From Affinundibacterium seohonense (GTDB lineage Bacteria > Pseudomonadota > Gammaproteobacteria > Burkholderiales > Burkholderiaceae_D), in NCBI RefSeq assembly GCF_014284305.1, contig NZ_JACOFW010000009.1, positions 1-64,000 on the forward strand: a stretch of DNA of 64,000 nucleotides, read 5' to 3'. The notes under the pieces are model-generated. The model did no database searches, was not told the DNA's origin, and saw nothing but the letters and a program-made list of their open reading frames with translations. Each line of letters opens with the position of its first letter. Positions within the stretch are counted from its first letter, which is position 1. The position numbers were made by a program, and so were the translations under genes. Positions 54,006 to 62,292 of the stretch are shown piece after piece.

Positions 54006-54704
54006 TCAAACAGCAGCATAAAGCTGCTCCGCCCTCTGCATCAAAACCCAGCTAGTCAAAATGTATTTGTCGCCAGAAATCGGCACACAACCTCGGTGGG
54101 TATGGGTGAAATAAGCGGGGGCAATGACCATTCTGCCTGTCCTTGGAGCGATCGCTTTTTTCTGATAATAGAACTCGGTTTGGCCGCCCTCCTCCACATC
54201 GTTCAGGTAATACATAAACAGCAGACTACGATGCAATTGCTCATTATGTGGTGCCATCGGAAACACCTCGCAGTGCCAATAACGATAATTGCCACTACCC
54301 TGAGGATATTTTTGCGCTTGTATGGTACCGAGTCGATACAGGTATTGCATCAAGTCAGAAGTTTTGCCAGCAGCGAGTTCGTCATAATTTTCATCCGTCA
54401 ACCCTGTGGGTACACCAGTGACTGGATGCGGCAAGGTCAACGCGAGCGGAGCGATTAGGGCGAAGCGATACTTCTCCATATAAGCAGCGACATACTGCGC
54501 CGTGACCGTAGAAATATGCTGCAACAAATCCGCATACTCAGCATGGGAGTTCAACAAAAGATCGCTACTGATTTTCTTACTGGTATCCACCAGACCACCG
54601 GCCTTGCCTTGTATCAAATGCGGGCTCTGATCAAACGCCGCGATCATTTTTTGGCAAAACTCTGGGCTCAAAGCCCCATCATAAATTTCAATAAAATCGT
54701 CCAT
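54006..54704 (-). CDS. 2-oxoglutarate/Fe(II) oxygenase (prolyl-hydroxylase type)
   Basis: ATG 54704 follows GGAGAGCAG and gives 232 residues; the frame runs 19 codons further without support. The C-terminal half is a double-stranded beta-helix with YWHCEVFP (iron ligands His and Glu), LLFMYYLNDVEEGGQTEF, and a distal His in FTHTHRGCVPISGDKYILTSW followed by the 2-oxoglutarate-binding basic residue. The H-x-E form is usual in this branch. It would hydroxylate a protein or small molecule, target unknown. Confidence 0.85.
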   Translation of the reverse strand: MDDFIEIYDGALSPEFCQKMIAAFDQSPHLIQGKAGGLVDTSKKISSDLLLNSHAEYADLLQHISTVTAQYVAAYMEKYRFALIAPLALTLPHPVTGVPTGLTDENYDELAAGKTSDLMQYLYRLGTIQAQKYPQGSGNYRYWHCEVFPMAPHNEQLHRSLLFMYYLNDVEEGGQTEFYYQKKAIAPRTGRMVIAPAYFTHTHRGCVPISGDKYILTSWVLMQRAEQLYAAV

Positions 54705-54777
54705 CTGCTCTCCATCAATACGAGCGAATTGAGTACCACACGTCGACAATGATTCTAACAATCAAACAACAGCTGAC

Positions 54778-55497
54778 TTAGCACTTCGTGGTCTTACGTT
54801 TTTTCCCCAAGCTACCACGCTGCGCAACTTTAGCTATGTAATCTGGCGCAAACGGCACTTGACATGAAGTCTCACCCACATCCACGTTCACCTTACCTAT
54901 CGTTTGGCCCACAGCGATCGCAGCATCACTCAAAGAGGTAACATAAGTCCCCAGTGCAATCACAAATCCATTCATGCAATACCGTACACGATTTGGTGCT
55001 TGATGGATTTGACTTTCCACGCGCTTGAGGAGTTTCTGCAACAACTTCACATCCAACTCAGTGTCCTCGGTCACAGCAATATAGCTACTCAAAACACACC
55101 AACCTGCAGCAGCGATGTCAGCGTTATCAGAATCGATCCACGCCATTGCCAATGGCATCGCATGCGGGCTTTCAGCAGTCACCCAAGCCACACTATATTC
55201 ACGTATGCCATGCGAATTCGCAGCTTCGACCCAATGCTGCAATTGCGCCTCAGTCATTTTGCCACCATCAGCTAGCAAACCCGCCATGTACTGCGCGTCA
55301 TAAATACCCGTATCGAATAGGGCGCAAGCAAAAGCCAAATCGTTTTTGTATGGCTTCATCAGCTTTTTCATCTCTTCGATTTTGACGCCAAAAATCGGCT
55401 CCTGCGCGCCATGTTTTAGCATGGTGTTGCGATACGAATCTAGCCCCAAGGACTTGAGTTGCGCGACAACGAGTTGCACTGCATCCGATGTACTCAT
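54778..55497 (-). CDS. DNA alkylation repair protein (AlkD-like)
   Basis: ATG 55497 (MSTSDAVQLVV) has AAGGA upstream; the open frame extends 31 codons further without family sequence. The 239-residue helical protein matches the AlkC/AlkD HEAT-like repeat family: VKIEEMKKLMKPYKND, the motif REYSVAWVTAESPHAMPLAM and WCVLSSY. AlkD is a glycosylase that removes bulky or charged N3/N7-alkylated bases; many relatives lack proven activity. The short 73-base gap to the downstream oxygenase gene allows co-transcription. The C-terminus is strongly basic (GKKRKTTK). Confidence 0.85.
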   Translation of the reverse strand: MSTSDAVQLVVAQLKSLGLDSYRNTMLKHGAQEPIFGVKIEEMKKLMKPYKNDLAFACALFDTGIYDAQYMAGLLADGGKMTEAQLQHWVEAANSHGIREYSVAWVTAESPHAMPLAMAWIDSDNADIAAAGWCVLSSYIAVTEDTELDVKLLQKLLKRVESQIHQAPNRVRYCMNGFVIALGTYVTSLSDAAIAVGQTIGKVNVDVGETSCQVPFAPDYIAKVAQRGSLGKKRKTTKC

Positions 55498-55659
55498 GGT
55501 GTCGATCCTTTCGAAATCATTCAATTCAAAACCGATGCCTAGCTTATCAGAATCCTGTCTGACAACAAGCGGACACACCAGAACTTTCACAAAGGCTATA
55601 CTCTGTTCGCGTTGTTTCTATCCAACGCGTAAATTAAATAGAAACCTGTGAATCTGAAT

Positions 55660-56778
55660 ATGAATACCAAAGCCAATCAGCAGCCAATCATCAATCTCGC
55701 ATTGCAAGGCGGTGGTTCGCACGGCGCGTTCACCTGGGGCGTATTAGATACCCTGCTAGAAGACGGACAAATCCGCTTCGAAGGCATCAGTGGTACAAGC
55801 GCTGGCGCGATGAATGCGGTTGCGATGGCACATGGCTTTGCCCTCGCAGATAAAAAATCCGATCTAGAAAAGCGCGAAGCGGCACGGCAATCACTCAAAG
55901 ATTTTTGGGATGGCGTGATCCACATGGGCGCTTTGCAAAATAGTCTGGCGCAGGCGCAGCGCGTCCCATTTGATATGCTATTTGGCGGGATGGCGGCATT
56001 CGTCGGTGCGCGATCGCCCTCACAACTATTCGCTGAGTCCATCGGTAGCATGTGGAGCAATGCGATTTCACCGTATCAAAGCAATCCCCTAGATATCAAT
56101 CCCCTCAAAGATTTTCTTCAAGGTCACATCGATTTCGAACGACTGGCAGCGTGCAAATCGATGAAGGTATTTGTGGTCGCGACCAAAGTCAGCGATGGCA
56201 AAGCTGAAGTCTTTAGCGGCAAACGTCTGACTGCCGACGCGCTGATGGCATCGGCCTGCCTACCCACCGTATTTCGCGCAGTCGAGATTGAGGGCGAACA
56301 TTATTGGGACGGCGGCTACTCAGGAAATCCGGCCATTCATCCCTTAATTTATGAATGCAAAAGCCGCGATGTGGTACTGGTTCAAATCAATCCCATCCGA
56401 CGCGACAATGTCCCAAAAACCGCAGCCGACATTCTAGACCGCCTCAACGAAATGACCTTTAATGCCGCCCTCATTGCGGAGATGCGCGCGATTGATTTCG
56501 TAAAACGTCTGCTAGCCGAAGGCAAGCTCGACCCCAAGCGCTACAAAGACGTCCTCATGCACCGCATCGATGGCGGCGAAGAGTTAGAAGCCTATCCCGC
56601 CGCTAGCAAATCACAAACCGATTCTCAATTGATTTACCAATTGCGTGATTTAGGAAAAAGCAGCGCGCAGCAATGGTTGCAAACCCAACGACAGCATCTA
56701 GGCGTGTCTTGTAGCGTGAACATTGCGCGTGATTATTTGGATGATTTGCGGGTGCCGGTTGGTGGGCGTGGTGGCTAA
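55660..56778 (+). CDS. Patatin-like phospholipase
   Basis: The product has the patatin domain: oxyanion motif GGGSHGAF, nucleophile Ser in GTSAG near residue 47, and the catalytic Asp in YWDGGYSGNP. It would hydrolyse acyl chains of lipids. ATG 55660 and a GTG at 55648 are both possible; neither has a clear ribosome site. The C-terminal third is helical and ends in a basic tail. It is divergent from the AlkD-like gene, with 162 bases between, and nothing else is linked to it. Confidence 0.88.
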   Translation: MNTKANQQPIINLALQGGGSHGAFTWGVLDTLLEDGQIRFEGISGTSAGAMNAVAMAHGFALADKKSDLEKREAARQSLKDFWDGVIHMGALQNSLAQAQRVPFDMLFGGMAAFVGARSPSQLFAESIGSMWSNAISPYQSNPLDINPLKDFLQGHIDFERLAACKSMKVFVVATKVSDGKAEVFSGKRLTADALMASACLPTVFRAVEIEGEHYWDGGYSGNPAIHPLIYECKSRDVVLVQINPIRRDNVPKTAADILDRLNEMTFNAALIAEMRAIDFVKRLLAEGKLDPKRYKDVLMHRIDGGEELEAYPAASKSQTDSQLIYQLRDLGKSSAQQWLQTQRQHLGVSCSVNIARDYLDDLRVPVGGRGG

Positions 56779-56839
56779 GCGCAGTTGTTGCGGATAGTGT
56801 GGTGAATCGTAGGCGCCCATGATTACTTTGTTATAGCTT

Positions 56840-57430
56840 TTAACAGGCCAGTACCCGATCTATCTGCTTAACGATATTTTCCCGTGCATTTTGTTTTTTA
56901 AATAGGGTGGGAATGTGTAGTAGAAACCTAGACCATTTAAATTTCTCTATTTGTCTTTCACTTGAAGCGATATAGTCACGTAATTCTACTGCTGACTCAC
57001 GGTTAAACGCCCACAGAAGCTCGCCCTTGTAAGCTATAGAGTAAAAAGCATCTAATGGCCATTGCAATATATAGGGCTTTCTCGTTTGGCAGTGGCCACA
57101 ACTAAATGCACCTAGATCTAATCCGTGACTTCTCATTAGATACCGCGAATGATTCCAATTTTCCGGAGAATAACCCTCGGGTAAATCTCCAATTGCACCA
57201 GTCGAACCACCATGTAAATTCGCGTAATAAACTGCCCCATGCCATTTGTGCCCGCACGAATCTTCAAATAGATAATACTCAAATAAGTCGCTTTGATCGA
57301 AGAAGGGTACATCTTTCTTTAATGCGATTTTCACGACTTCAGCAAATTCAAATTCCGAATGCTCGCCACACACTGGACACTTTATGTCAACTTTGTGAGG
57401 CATTGGATTCCAATCATATGTACCAGTCAT
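56840..57430 (-). CDS. Protein of unknown function with cysteine pairs
   Basis: The 196-residue soluble protein has CPVCGE near its start, SCGHKWHG at about residue 60 and CGHCQTRK at about 108, suggesting one or two zinc-binding sites. The remaining sequence is unfamiliar. It adjoins the second cassette cluster on its left and has the same strand and style as the cassettes, but I find no attC boxes bounding it, so its membership is uncertain. The start has AAGGAACTGCC upstream. Confidence 0.55.
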   Translation of the reverse strand: MTGTYDWNPMPHKVDIKCPVCGEHSEFEFAEVVKIALKKDVPFFDQSDLFEYYLFEDSCGHKWHGAVYYANLHGGSTGAIGDLPEGYSPENWNHSRYLMRSHGLDLGAFSCGHCQTRKPYILQWPLDAFYSIAYKGELLWAFNRESAVELRDYIASSERQIEKFKWSRFLLHIPTLFKKQNARENIVKQIDRVLAC

Positions 57431-57532
57431 GGCAGTTCCTTAGTTCTAAGGCCGAATTGAAACGCGCGCAAGCCTATCGGCAAATATAAGGGATGCGCAT
57501 ATTCGTGCGTCATTTTCAAATGCACGGAATGC

Positions 57533-58054
57533 CTATTTGAGGTTGCGCATCTCGTTATCGTAATAATCCCACGATGATGTTTCATTCGCGTGAATTTCGA
57601 TTGGGTATCTGGCAATTTCCTGTGGCATATTGGAAAGTCGTTTCAAAAATTCTTGTTTAGAGTGAACGAAGAATACGAATTCCCGTTCGCCCCTGCCTGT
57701 AAGCACTAAAGTTAGTATTGCTACACCGTCTGACTCAGTTGTAGCAACCAGTCGATCTTCAAACGAATGCATCAGACTTATATCCGCTGGCGAAGCAAGT
57801 CCATTCTTTTGTGGCATGTTCATTTTCCAGAAAATGTTTATACGAATGGGGTAATGAGCACGTGGAAAGCTTGCGGGTATTTTTCGAAATCGTAGCTGAA
57901 ATGGATAAGTCTCAGTTTTTCCCTCAGCAATTGCCCAACTATGCTCACTTGAAGTTCTCAATTTCTGCCCCTGCGCATAGGTTTGTGTGACAGCAAATGA
58001 AAACATTGCAGCAATGAGCATGAGACGTAAAAATTGAACATTTGGTTTAGACAT
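57533..58054 (-). CDS. Cassette-borne exported protein of unknown function
   Basis: The 173-residue protein has a signal peptide (LMLIAAMFSFAVTQTYAQG), so it is exported. The mature part is beta-rich and unfamiliar. The ATG at 58054 overlaps the crossover box GTTATGTC (GTT-ATG-TCT), the first codon being formed by the cassette boundary itself. The complementary R'' expected at its 3' end (GACATAAC) is not found between 57431 and 57533, so its own attC is lost or decayed. No function is proposed. Confidence 0.6.
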   Translation of the reverse strand: MSKPNVQFLRLMLIAAMFSFAVTQTYAQGQKLRTSSEHSWAIAEGKTETYPFQLRFRKIPASFPRAHYPIRINIFWKMNMPQKNGLASPADISLMHSFEDRLVATTESDGVAILTLVLTGRGEREFVFFVHSKQEFLKRLSNMPQEIARYPIEIHANETSSWDYYDNEMRNLK

Positions 58055-58142
58055 AACGTTGAGCTGTGCGGCTGGCCGCCAGCGGATTATGCAAAAAAAA
58101 GACAGCGTGTCCGGCCAGTCCGAACGAGCGCTATGTTAGAGC
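58050..58142 (-). other. attC recombination site (164-aa / 173-aa junction)
   Basis: A 93-base site, minus strand, from R'' GCTCTAAC (58135-58142) to R' GTTATGTC (58050-58057). Inner arms CGGACTGGCCGGACACGC and GGCGGCCAGCCG enclose an A/T-rich loop. GCTCTAAC is the exact complement of GTTAGAGC, which opens the same cassette at 58638-58645. Confidence 0.82.
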
Positions 58143-58630
58143 TTAGGAACGATGCCATCATGTGAATAAGGTTTAAACCAGCGACCACTAGGCTCCAATG
58201 GAAAACGGCCCATACGCTGGAGCGATGCTACGTGATGGGGGAGACAAGTGACGAGTCCTTGCATCGAATTCCGTGTGCAGCCTTCCAAACGACAGGTTTG
58301 ATCGCCCGAGACGAAGTTTCCCTTCTCTAGTAAATCATGCATAACCGCAGCGTAAATCAATAAGTCGTCCGGCTGCACATAAACATTCTTCAGCCATTCC
58401 GCAACCTCGATTTCGGGAACCCGAAAAAGGTACGGATCATTACCCCAGTTCCAAGCCCGGCTACCTTGCCAAAATTGACCACACGCGCGGCAAACATAAA
58501 GTTTATGTTCTCCGTCTGAGTGCGTCGCAATTTCATCAAGGGATTTCTTGAGTTGGCGAGACGCTTTAATTCGGCCACTAATAGAGTCACGAGTCAGTTC
58601 GATAGGATCGTAATTGCTGCAGGTACACAT
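58136..58630 (-). CDS. Cassette-borne cysteine-rich protein, unknown (164 aa)
   Basis: The cassette opens with GTTAGAGC at 58645, so the ATG at 58630 (MCTCSNYDPIEL) is preferred; an ATG at 58669 would start outside the cassette, in the leader repeat. The 164-residue product has cysteine motifs CTC, VCRACGQFW, CRLEGC and CLPHH, likely a zinc-binding fold. The stop lies inside the R'' box. The family is not recognised. Confidence 0.6.
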   Translation of the reverse strand: MCTCSNYDPIELTRDSISGRIKASRQLKKSLDEIATHSDGEHKLYVCRACGQFWQGSRAWNWGNDPYLFRVPEIEVAEWLKNVYVQPDDLLIYAAVMHDLLEKGNFVSGDQTCRLEGCTRNSMQGLVTCLPHHVASLQRMGRFPLEPSGRWFKPYSHDGIVPKL

Positions 58631-58642
58631 GCGATGGGCTCT

Positions 58643-58830
58643 AACGCGATTTAATTTAACAAGTTGCAAAGATAACCTACCATCAAAACTTTGGCAATTT
58701 GTTTCGCCCCTCTGGAAACCCGCATCAAGCTTGGCTGAAATTAGTTATACCTTACAGAAACTTGGTTTAAACAAACCGACAAAAAGTGCAAATGGTTTCA
58801 AGAAAGCTGAATACGCGAACGACACATTTG
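58643..58830. repeat. Leader-like repeat, copy C (gap 58631-59036)
   Basis: About 190 bases, roughly 80% identical to 59804-59990. Both copies lose similarity exactly at the GTT that begins the cassette to the left (GTTAGAGC here, GTTAAGC there), so this is probably an attI-like or other recombination leader. It differs from the leaders at 16.2 and 18.0 kb. No integrase start is visible beside it. Right of the repeat, 58831-59036 holds only R'' GCATAAC (59017-59023, minus) of the next cassette and possible attC remains. Confidence 0.6.
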
Positions 58831-59036
58831 AGCAGACACTTGGATGCTCCATACCGCGAAGCAAACAAGGTATTACAAAAACTTGTCCGCAGCCAGACAA
58901 GCATTTGCCAAAATGGACCGCATTAGACACCCATCTTAAAATTCGGGGAAGATAATTGAAATGACAGGCTTTGGCTTATTTTTGTTATTTTTTGAAATGA
59001 GTGTCTTTGTAATCCTGTTATGCGGCATGGGGGCGC

Positions 59037-59420
59037 TCAACTGAAGTCTGTGATTTTGGAGATCGCGCCGTCTTGGAACTCGAATTCGGAGCGGCCGGAG
59101 AAGTTTAAAACCTGCCCTTTCTTCAGACCGTTTGGCAGATCGGCGGCAACGACTGCGCGAAAATCGATCGTGGCAATCGCCACAGAGCCTTGAAGCTCGA
59201 AGGACTCAATTTTTTGATGCCGTTCCGAGAATAGCGATAAAGACTGCTGAGCAAGGGTTCTGAGATCCGCGACCCCATTTGTGCTTGCGTTCACGACACC
59301 AGCACAAATGTTCTTGAACTCAACCTGTGAATGAACACTCATGAGCATGTCGTCAATATTCTTGCGATTGTACGCGTCGATATAGTTGTCGACGAGTGCG
59401 CGGATATCAGTGGGACTCAA
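59037..59420 (-). CDS. NTF2/SnoaL-like protein in a cassette
   Basis: The 127-residue protein has the cone-shaped NTF2-like pattern: ALVDNYIDAYNRKNIDDMLM at the start, then four strands ending in GRSEFEFQDGAISKITDFS. Such proteins are ligand-binding or small enzymes of many kinds. The start is TTG at 59420, preceded by ACGGAGGTATTAA; an ATG start is absent. The cassette opens with GTTATGT at 59448, and GCATAAC near 59020 is its likely R'' box with one mismatch. Confidence 0.72.
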   Translation of the reverse strand: MSPTDIRALVDNYIDAYNRKNIDDMLMSVHSQVEFKNICAGVVNASTNGVADLRTLAQQSLSLFSERHQKIESFELQGSVAIATIDFRAVVAADLPNGLKKGQVLNFSGRSEFEFQDGAISKITDFS

Positions 59421-59441
59421 TTAATACCTCCGTGAAATGTT

Positions 59442-59534
59442 ACATAACGCAACGGTGAGCGGATGGCCGCCCATAAATTTATAAAATACTGAGCCGTATC
59501 GCAGCCAGTCCGATCGACCAACCAGTTAAGCATC
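59442..59534 (-). other. attC recombination site (88-aa / NTF2 junction)
   Basis: A 93-base site, minus strand, from R'' GATGCTTAAC (59525-59534) to R' GTTATGT (59442-59448). Arms TCGATCGGACTGGCTGCG and GGGCGGCCATCCGCTCACC form an imperfect stem. GATGCTTAAC is complementary over ten bases to GTTAAGCATC, which opens the same cassette at 59797-59806. Confidence 0.85.
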
Positions 59535-59792
59535 AGTTGATTCAGCCACTGCATTTGCAAGTTCATCATCATACAATTCTGTGTCATCAACGAACCCCGC
59601 AGCAAGGCGTCGCTTAGCCTCGGGAATAACAAGTGCAAGTGCAATTCGTTGGCGAATAAAGGTGGAAAGCACATAGTTTGAGATTTCTCCAACCGGCACG
59701 TTCCAGTTCTTTCTACATCGTTCTATAAGGCTTGATTCAAAATCTGGATCAACCCATGCTCCGGCAACGTCTGCGACACTTCTAGTTTCCAT
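59526..59792 (-). CDS. Small cassette protein, possible CdiI-like immunity protein
   Basis: The 88-residue protein contains FIRQRIALALVIPEAKRRL and DDTELYDDELANAV, a layout reminiscent of small contact-dependent-inhibition immunity proteins (CdiI_3-like: Q-x-I-G/A-L, V/I-P-x-A, acidic ...DDEL). The match is by eye and weak. It is the first cassette after leader copy D, with its start 5 bases after GTTAAGCATC and its stop inside the R'' box. No toxin gene is adjacent. Confidence 0.5.
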   Translation of the reverse strand: METRSVADVAGAWVDPDFESSLIERCRKNWNVPVGEISNYVLSTFIRQRIALALVIPEAKRRLAAGFVDDTELYDDELANAVAESTDA

Positions 59793-59803
59793 ATCTGATG
59801 CTT

Positions 59804-59990
59804 AACGCGATTTAATTTGACAAGTTGCAAAGATAACCGACCATCAAAAATTTGGCAATTTGTTTCAACCGTCCGGAAACCCGCATCAGGCTTAGCTTAA
59901 TTTGTTTATACCCTACAACAACTTGGTTTAAACAATCCGACAAAAAGTGCAGGTGGTATTAACAAGCTGAGTACGCGAATACCACATTTC
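59804..59990. repeat. Leader-like repeat, copy D
   Basis: Diverged copy of 58643-58830, abutting the 88-aa cassette at its GTT box on the left and the stop of the VOC gene on the right. Shared stretches include CAAGTTGCAAAGATAACC and CTTGGTTTAAACAA. No open frame is shared by the copies, so the repeat is probably non-coding. An attI-like role is inferred from the breakpoint at GTT. Confidence 0.6.
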
Positions 59991-59996
59991 AAACAC

Positions 59997-60371
59997 TCAC
60001 CGCTTCTCTTCCATCAAGCCCACCAAATTACCATCAGGATCACGCACAAATCCTATCCATAGCGCGTGATCGGGCATTTGTGCTGCCATTTGCGGTGCGC
60101 GTTCTAGCTGCGCTCCACGGGCGAGGATGCTGGTGAATACGCTTTCTATGTCTTCGACTTTGAAATACAAAACAGAATTCGCACCAACTGCACCCGCACC
60201 TTGTGGCGTGCTCAACATGATACGAACCGAGCCAGCACTGAGAAAAGCTAGACTCGGTGCGGGGCTGAATAAAAATTCTAAACCAAGCACATCACGATAA
60301 AACTCTAAGGCCTGTGAAACATCACTAACCGTGATGGCGATTTGTCCTATTTCAGATAATTTATGTTCCAT
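59997..60371 (-). CDS. VOC-family (glyoxalase-like) protein
   Basis: ATG 60371 follows GAGGAGACAGCG; the frame continues 12 codons further without need. The 124-residue protein has the VOC fold: IGQIAITVSDVSQALEFYRD, VLGLEFLF, and the ending FVRDPDGNLVGLMEE with a metal-ligand Glu. It would be a small metalloenzyme or a drug-binding protein. It is the last gene of a six-gene minus-strand run starting at 63564. The leader repeat D begins right after its stop. Confidence 0.85.
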   Translation of the reverse strand: MEHKLSEIGQIAITVSDVSQALEFYRDVLGLEFLFSPAPSLAFLSAGSVRIMLSTPQGAGAVGANSVLYFKVEDIESVFTSILARGAQLERAPQMAAQMPDHALWIGFVRDPDGNLVGLMEEKR

Positions 60372-60399
60372 CGCTGTCTCCTCAAATTTGAATTTGTCA

Positions 60400-60885
60400 T
60401 CATGCACTCGTGCGCAATCTCTTATACAAAGTTCGCCACATCACAATAGGCATGAGGACGCTCAGACACGACCAGATTGCCGCTATGGCTAAGAAAATGG
60501 GATCGATATTCGGACTGGCTGGTGTCTTGCAATGATGGGATTGACCCAGACTACAACGCAATACCACCGTTTGATTGGTGGGCGGAATTTCATCGGCGAC
60601 CATGGCATTGTCGAGCGTCAAAAGCTGTCCATCAGATAAGCGAAATGTGGGAAAGAAGCGTGGTCTACCGCGTGATGCACGTGGTGGACCAGCATCGACC
60701 AAAACAGCGTCCACCACCCGAACCCGACCAAATACATAATCTGCATCATTCTGCCAAAAGGCCGCGAATATCATCGATGTGAAGAACAAAAACGGTAGCG
60801 GTGCGAGTAACAAGATGGCGGAATTGACATGCTGTGAACTAGCCTGAAGGTGCCTGCCTATCCTTGAAAAAAAAGCGTAGGCCAT
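60400..60885 (-). CDS. Two-helix membrane protein with periplasmic domain
   Basis: The 161-residue protein has membrane helices near each end (ILLLAPLPFLFFTSMIFAAF and PIFLAIAAIWSCLSVLMPIV) with about 85 residues between, including a cysteine pair (LRCSLGQSHHCKTP). The topology resembles DUF3592-like proteins but I cannot name the family surely. It lies 28 bases upstream of the VOC gene start and 7 bases after the previous gene, in one operon. Confidence 0.6.
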   Translation of the reverse strand: MAYAFFSRIGRHLQASSQHVNSAILLLAPLPFLFFTSMIFAAFWQNDADYVFGRVRVVDAVLVDAGPPRASRGRPRFFPTFRLSDGQLLTLDNAMVADEIPPTNQTVVLRCSLGQSHHCKTPASPNIDPIFLAIAAIWSCLSVLMPIVMWRTLYKRLRTSA

Positions 60886-60892
60886 TTACATC

Positions 60893-61345
60893 TCACACAA
60901 AATCCAAAACCAAATGACCACCAACTGCAACCGACTGCCATTGCGCACTCAATTCCAGTAGTTTGCTCCGCACCGCCTCGATGTCCTCGGCATGCAATTC
61001 CAAAGGTGCGCATTGTCGCGCATTGCAGGTGACTTGATACAGGTCTAGCATATCTGCCGGGGCGCTCGTCCAACCTGACCAACCGTCTGCCTGAAACACT
61101 TCGACCAAGCGCTCAACGCCATCGCTCTCTTCTTCTGCGGCCATTTGAAATGAGGCCGCTTCGCCATGCAAGATGCGATCAACAAAACCGCGTTTGTGCA
61201 AAGTGCTCTCGACACCGTAATGCACCATGTCATGCGGAATAATGCCTTGCTTGGGGCACTCAATACGCTCAACAGCAACGCCGTCACGCACGACAGCCAT
61301 CTGATCGTGCTTGCCAGCACCTTTGGTAAAAACTAATTGCATCAT
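60893..61345 (-). CDS. Conserved hypothetical protein
   Basis: A 150-residue soluble protein with IPHDMVHYGVESTLHKRGFV in its first half, a pattern that recurs in a small uncharacterised proteobacterial family. No signal peptide or catalytic motif is evident. Its ATG overlaps the stop of the upstream gene (ATGA), which implies translational coupling, and the next gene starts 7 bases later. Function unknown. Confidence 0.65.
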   Translation of the reverse strand: MMQLVFTKGAGKHDQMAVVRDGVAVERIECPKQGIIPHDMVHYGVESTLHKRGFVDRILHGEAASFQMAAEEESDGVERLVEVFQADGWSGWTSAPADMLDLYQVTCNARQCAPLELHAEDIEAVRSKLLELSAQWQSVAVGGHLVLDFV

Positions 61346-61659
61346 TTCTCGTAGCCCGTTTCTTGTGTAGGAACATCGGTGGCGTTCGTGCTTTGCTTAC
61401 GAATACGTGCCAATACCCAAAATGACGCGATCAAACCAAAAGTCATCGTGCCCCCAAAACCACCTCTGATGATGGGCTCACCGAGATAATGCGCGATCGC
61501 CGCACCAATCCCAAATCCAAGCAAACCGGCCCAAGCAATTTTGCGCTTCTCACCTTGTGCAAATTCAGCTCGGCTTTGGTCATTGAGTCGATCTTCCTGT
61601 GCTTGTAGTTCAGGGGAGCGAAACGTATCGGCTGCTTGTTCAGCTTGAAATTTATCCAT
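61342..61659 (-). CDS. Small membrane protein, unknown
   Basis: The 105-residue protein has a soluble charged N-terminus (about 45 residues), then two membrane helices (IAWAGLLGFGIGAAIAHYL and FGGTMTFGLIASFWVLARI). It overlaps the HD-domain gene upstream by 8 bases and the next gene downstream by 4, so it is embedded in a tightly coupled operon. The family is not recognised. Confidence 0.65.
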   Translation of the reverse strand: MDKFQAEQAADTFRSPELQAQEDRLNDQSRAEFAQGEKRKIAWAGLLGFGIGAAIAHYLGEPIIRGGFGGTMTFGLIASFWVLARIRKQSTNATDVPTQETGYEK

Positions 61660-62266
61660 CGATCACCACTCCTTCACTTTTTACCCGCGCAAAATGGGCG
61701 CGTGCCATTTCCTCACAATGCATCCACAAAGCAGGTGAACTGCGTTCAATTGTCGGTCCATAGCGTTGCAGCACCATCTCTAAGCTGACATTATTTTCAA
61801 CCCAAGTACCGCCATTGGTGGCGACGTTGATTAATAAAGGTTGGACACGATCTAATGCTTTGGCGAACTTCGCGTCATCGCTGCTTGCTGCCTCAAACTC
61901 CTGCCACAGAGCGAGCAAGTCTGCGCCTTGTTGTTGTGGAAGCAGCCCAAATAGGCGCTCGGCTGCCATGCTTTCTTGTAGTGCCTGATCTTGTTGCGAA
62001 GCACCGCTATGAATCGGCGTATCACCAACATCCACCTCAACAATATCGTGAATCAACAACATCTTTATGACCCGCTCAATATTGACAGGACTATGCGCAT
62101 GATCATGCAACAACATGGCGTACATTGCCAAATGCCAAGAATGTTCAGCGCTATTTTCTTTGCGGCTTTGGTCTAACAGCGGTGACTGTCGTATGACTGA
62201 TTTAAGACGATCAATCTCGCGCAGAAAATCTAATTGTTGAAGCATGGCATTGGCTTGCATTGGCAT
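61652..62266 (-). CDS. HD-domain phosphohydrolase (YfbR-like)
   Basis: The 204-residue protein has the HD_3 metal motif: NSAEHSWHLAMYA (His), LLIHDIVEVDVGD (His-Asp pair) and a distal Asp in KALDRVQPLLIN. Relatives such as YfbR are 5'-deoxynucleotidases, and YGK1-type proteins act similarly, so nucleotide monophosphate hydrolysis is likely. The start at 62266 has GAGAAAG upstream; an inner ATG is 7 codons later. It overlaps the next gene by 8 bases. Confidence 0.85.
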   Translation of the reverse strand: MPMQANAMLQQLDFLREIDRLKSVIRQSPLLDQSRKENSAEHSWHLAMYAMLLHDHAHSPVNIERVIKMLLIHDIVEVDVGDTPIHSGASQQDQALQESMAAERLFGLLPQQQGADLLALWQEFEAASSDDAKFAKALDRVQPLLINVATNGGTWVENNVSLEMVLQRYGPTIERSSPALWMHCEEMARAHFARVKSEGVVIDG

Positions 62267-62292
62267 CGGTACTTTCTCAAATTCAAGCGAGC

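Noticed and set aside
54006-54704. H-x-E instead of H-x-D in the oxygenase as a lost active site
   Set aside because: WH-x-E is a normal variant in this branch of prolyl-hydroxylase-like enzymes, and the distal His and basic residue are present.
58745-58930. GTG-started 61-codon minus-strand frame across repeat copy C
   Set aside because: The other repeat copy has stops in the same frame, so the repeat is unlikely to be coding.
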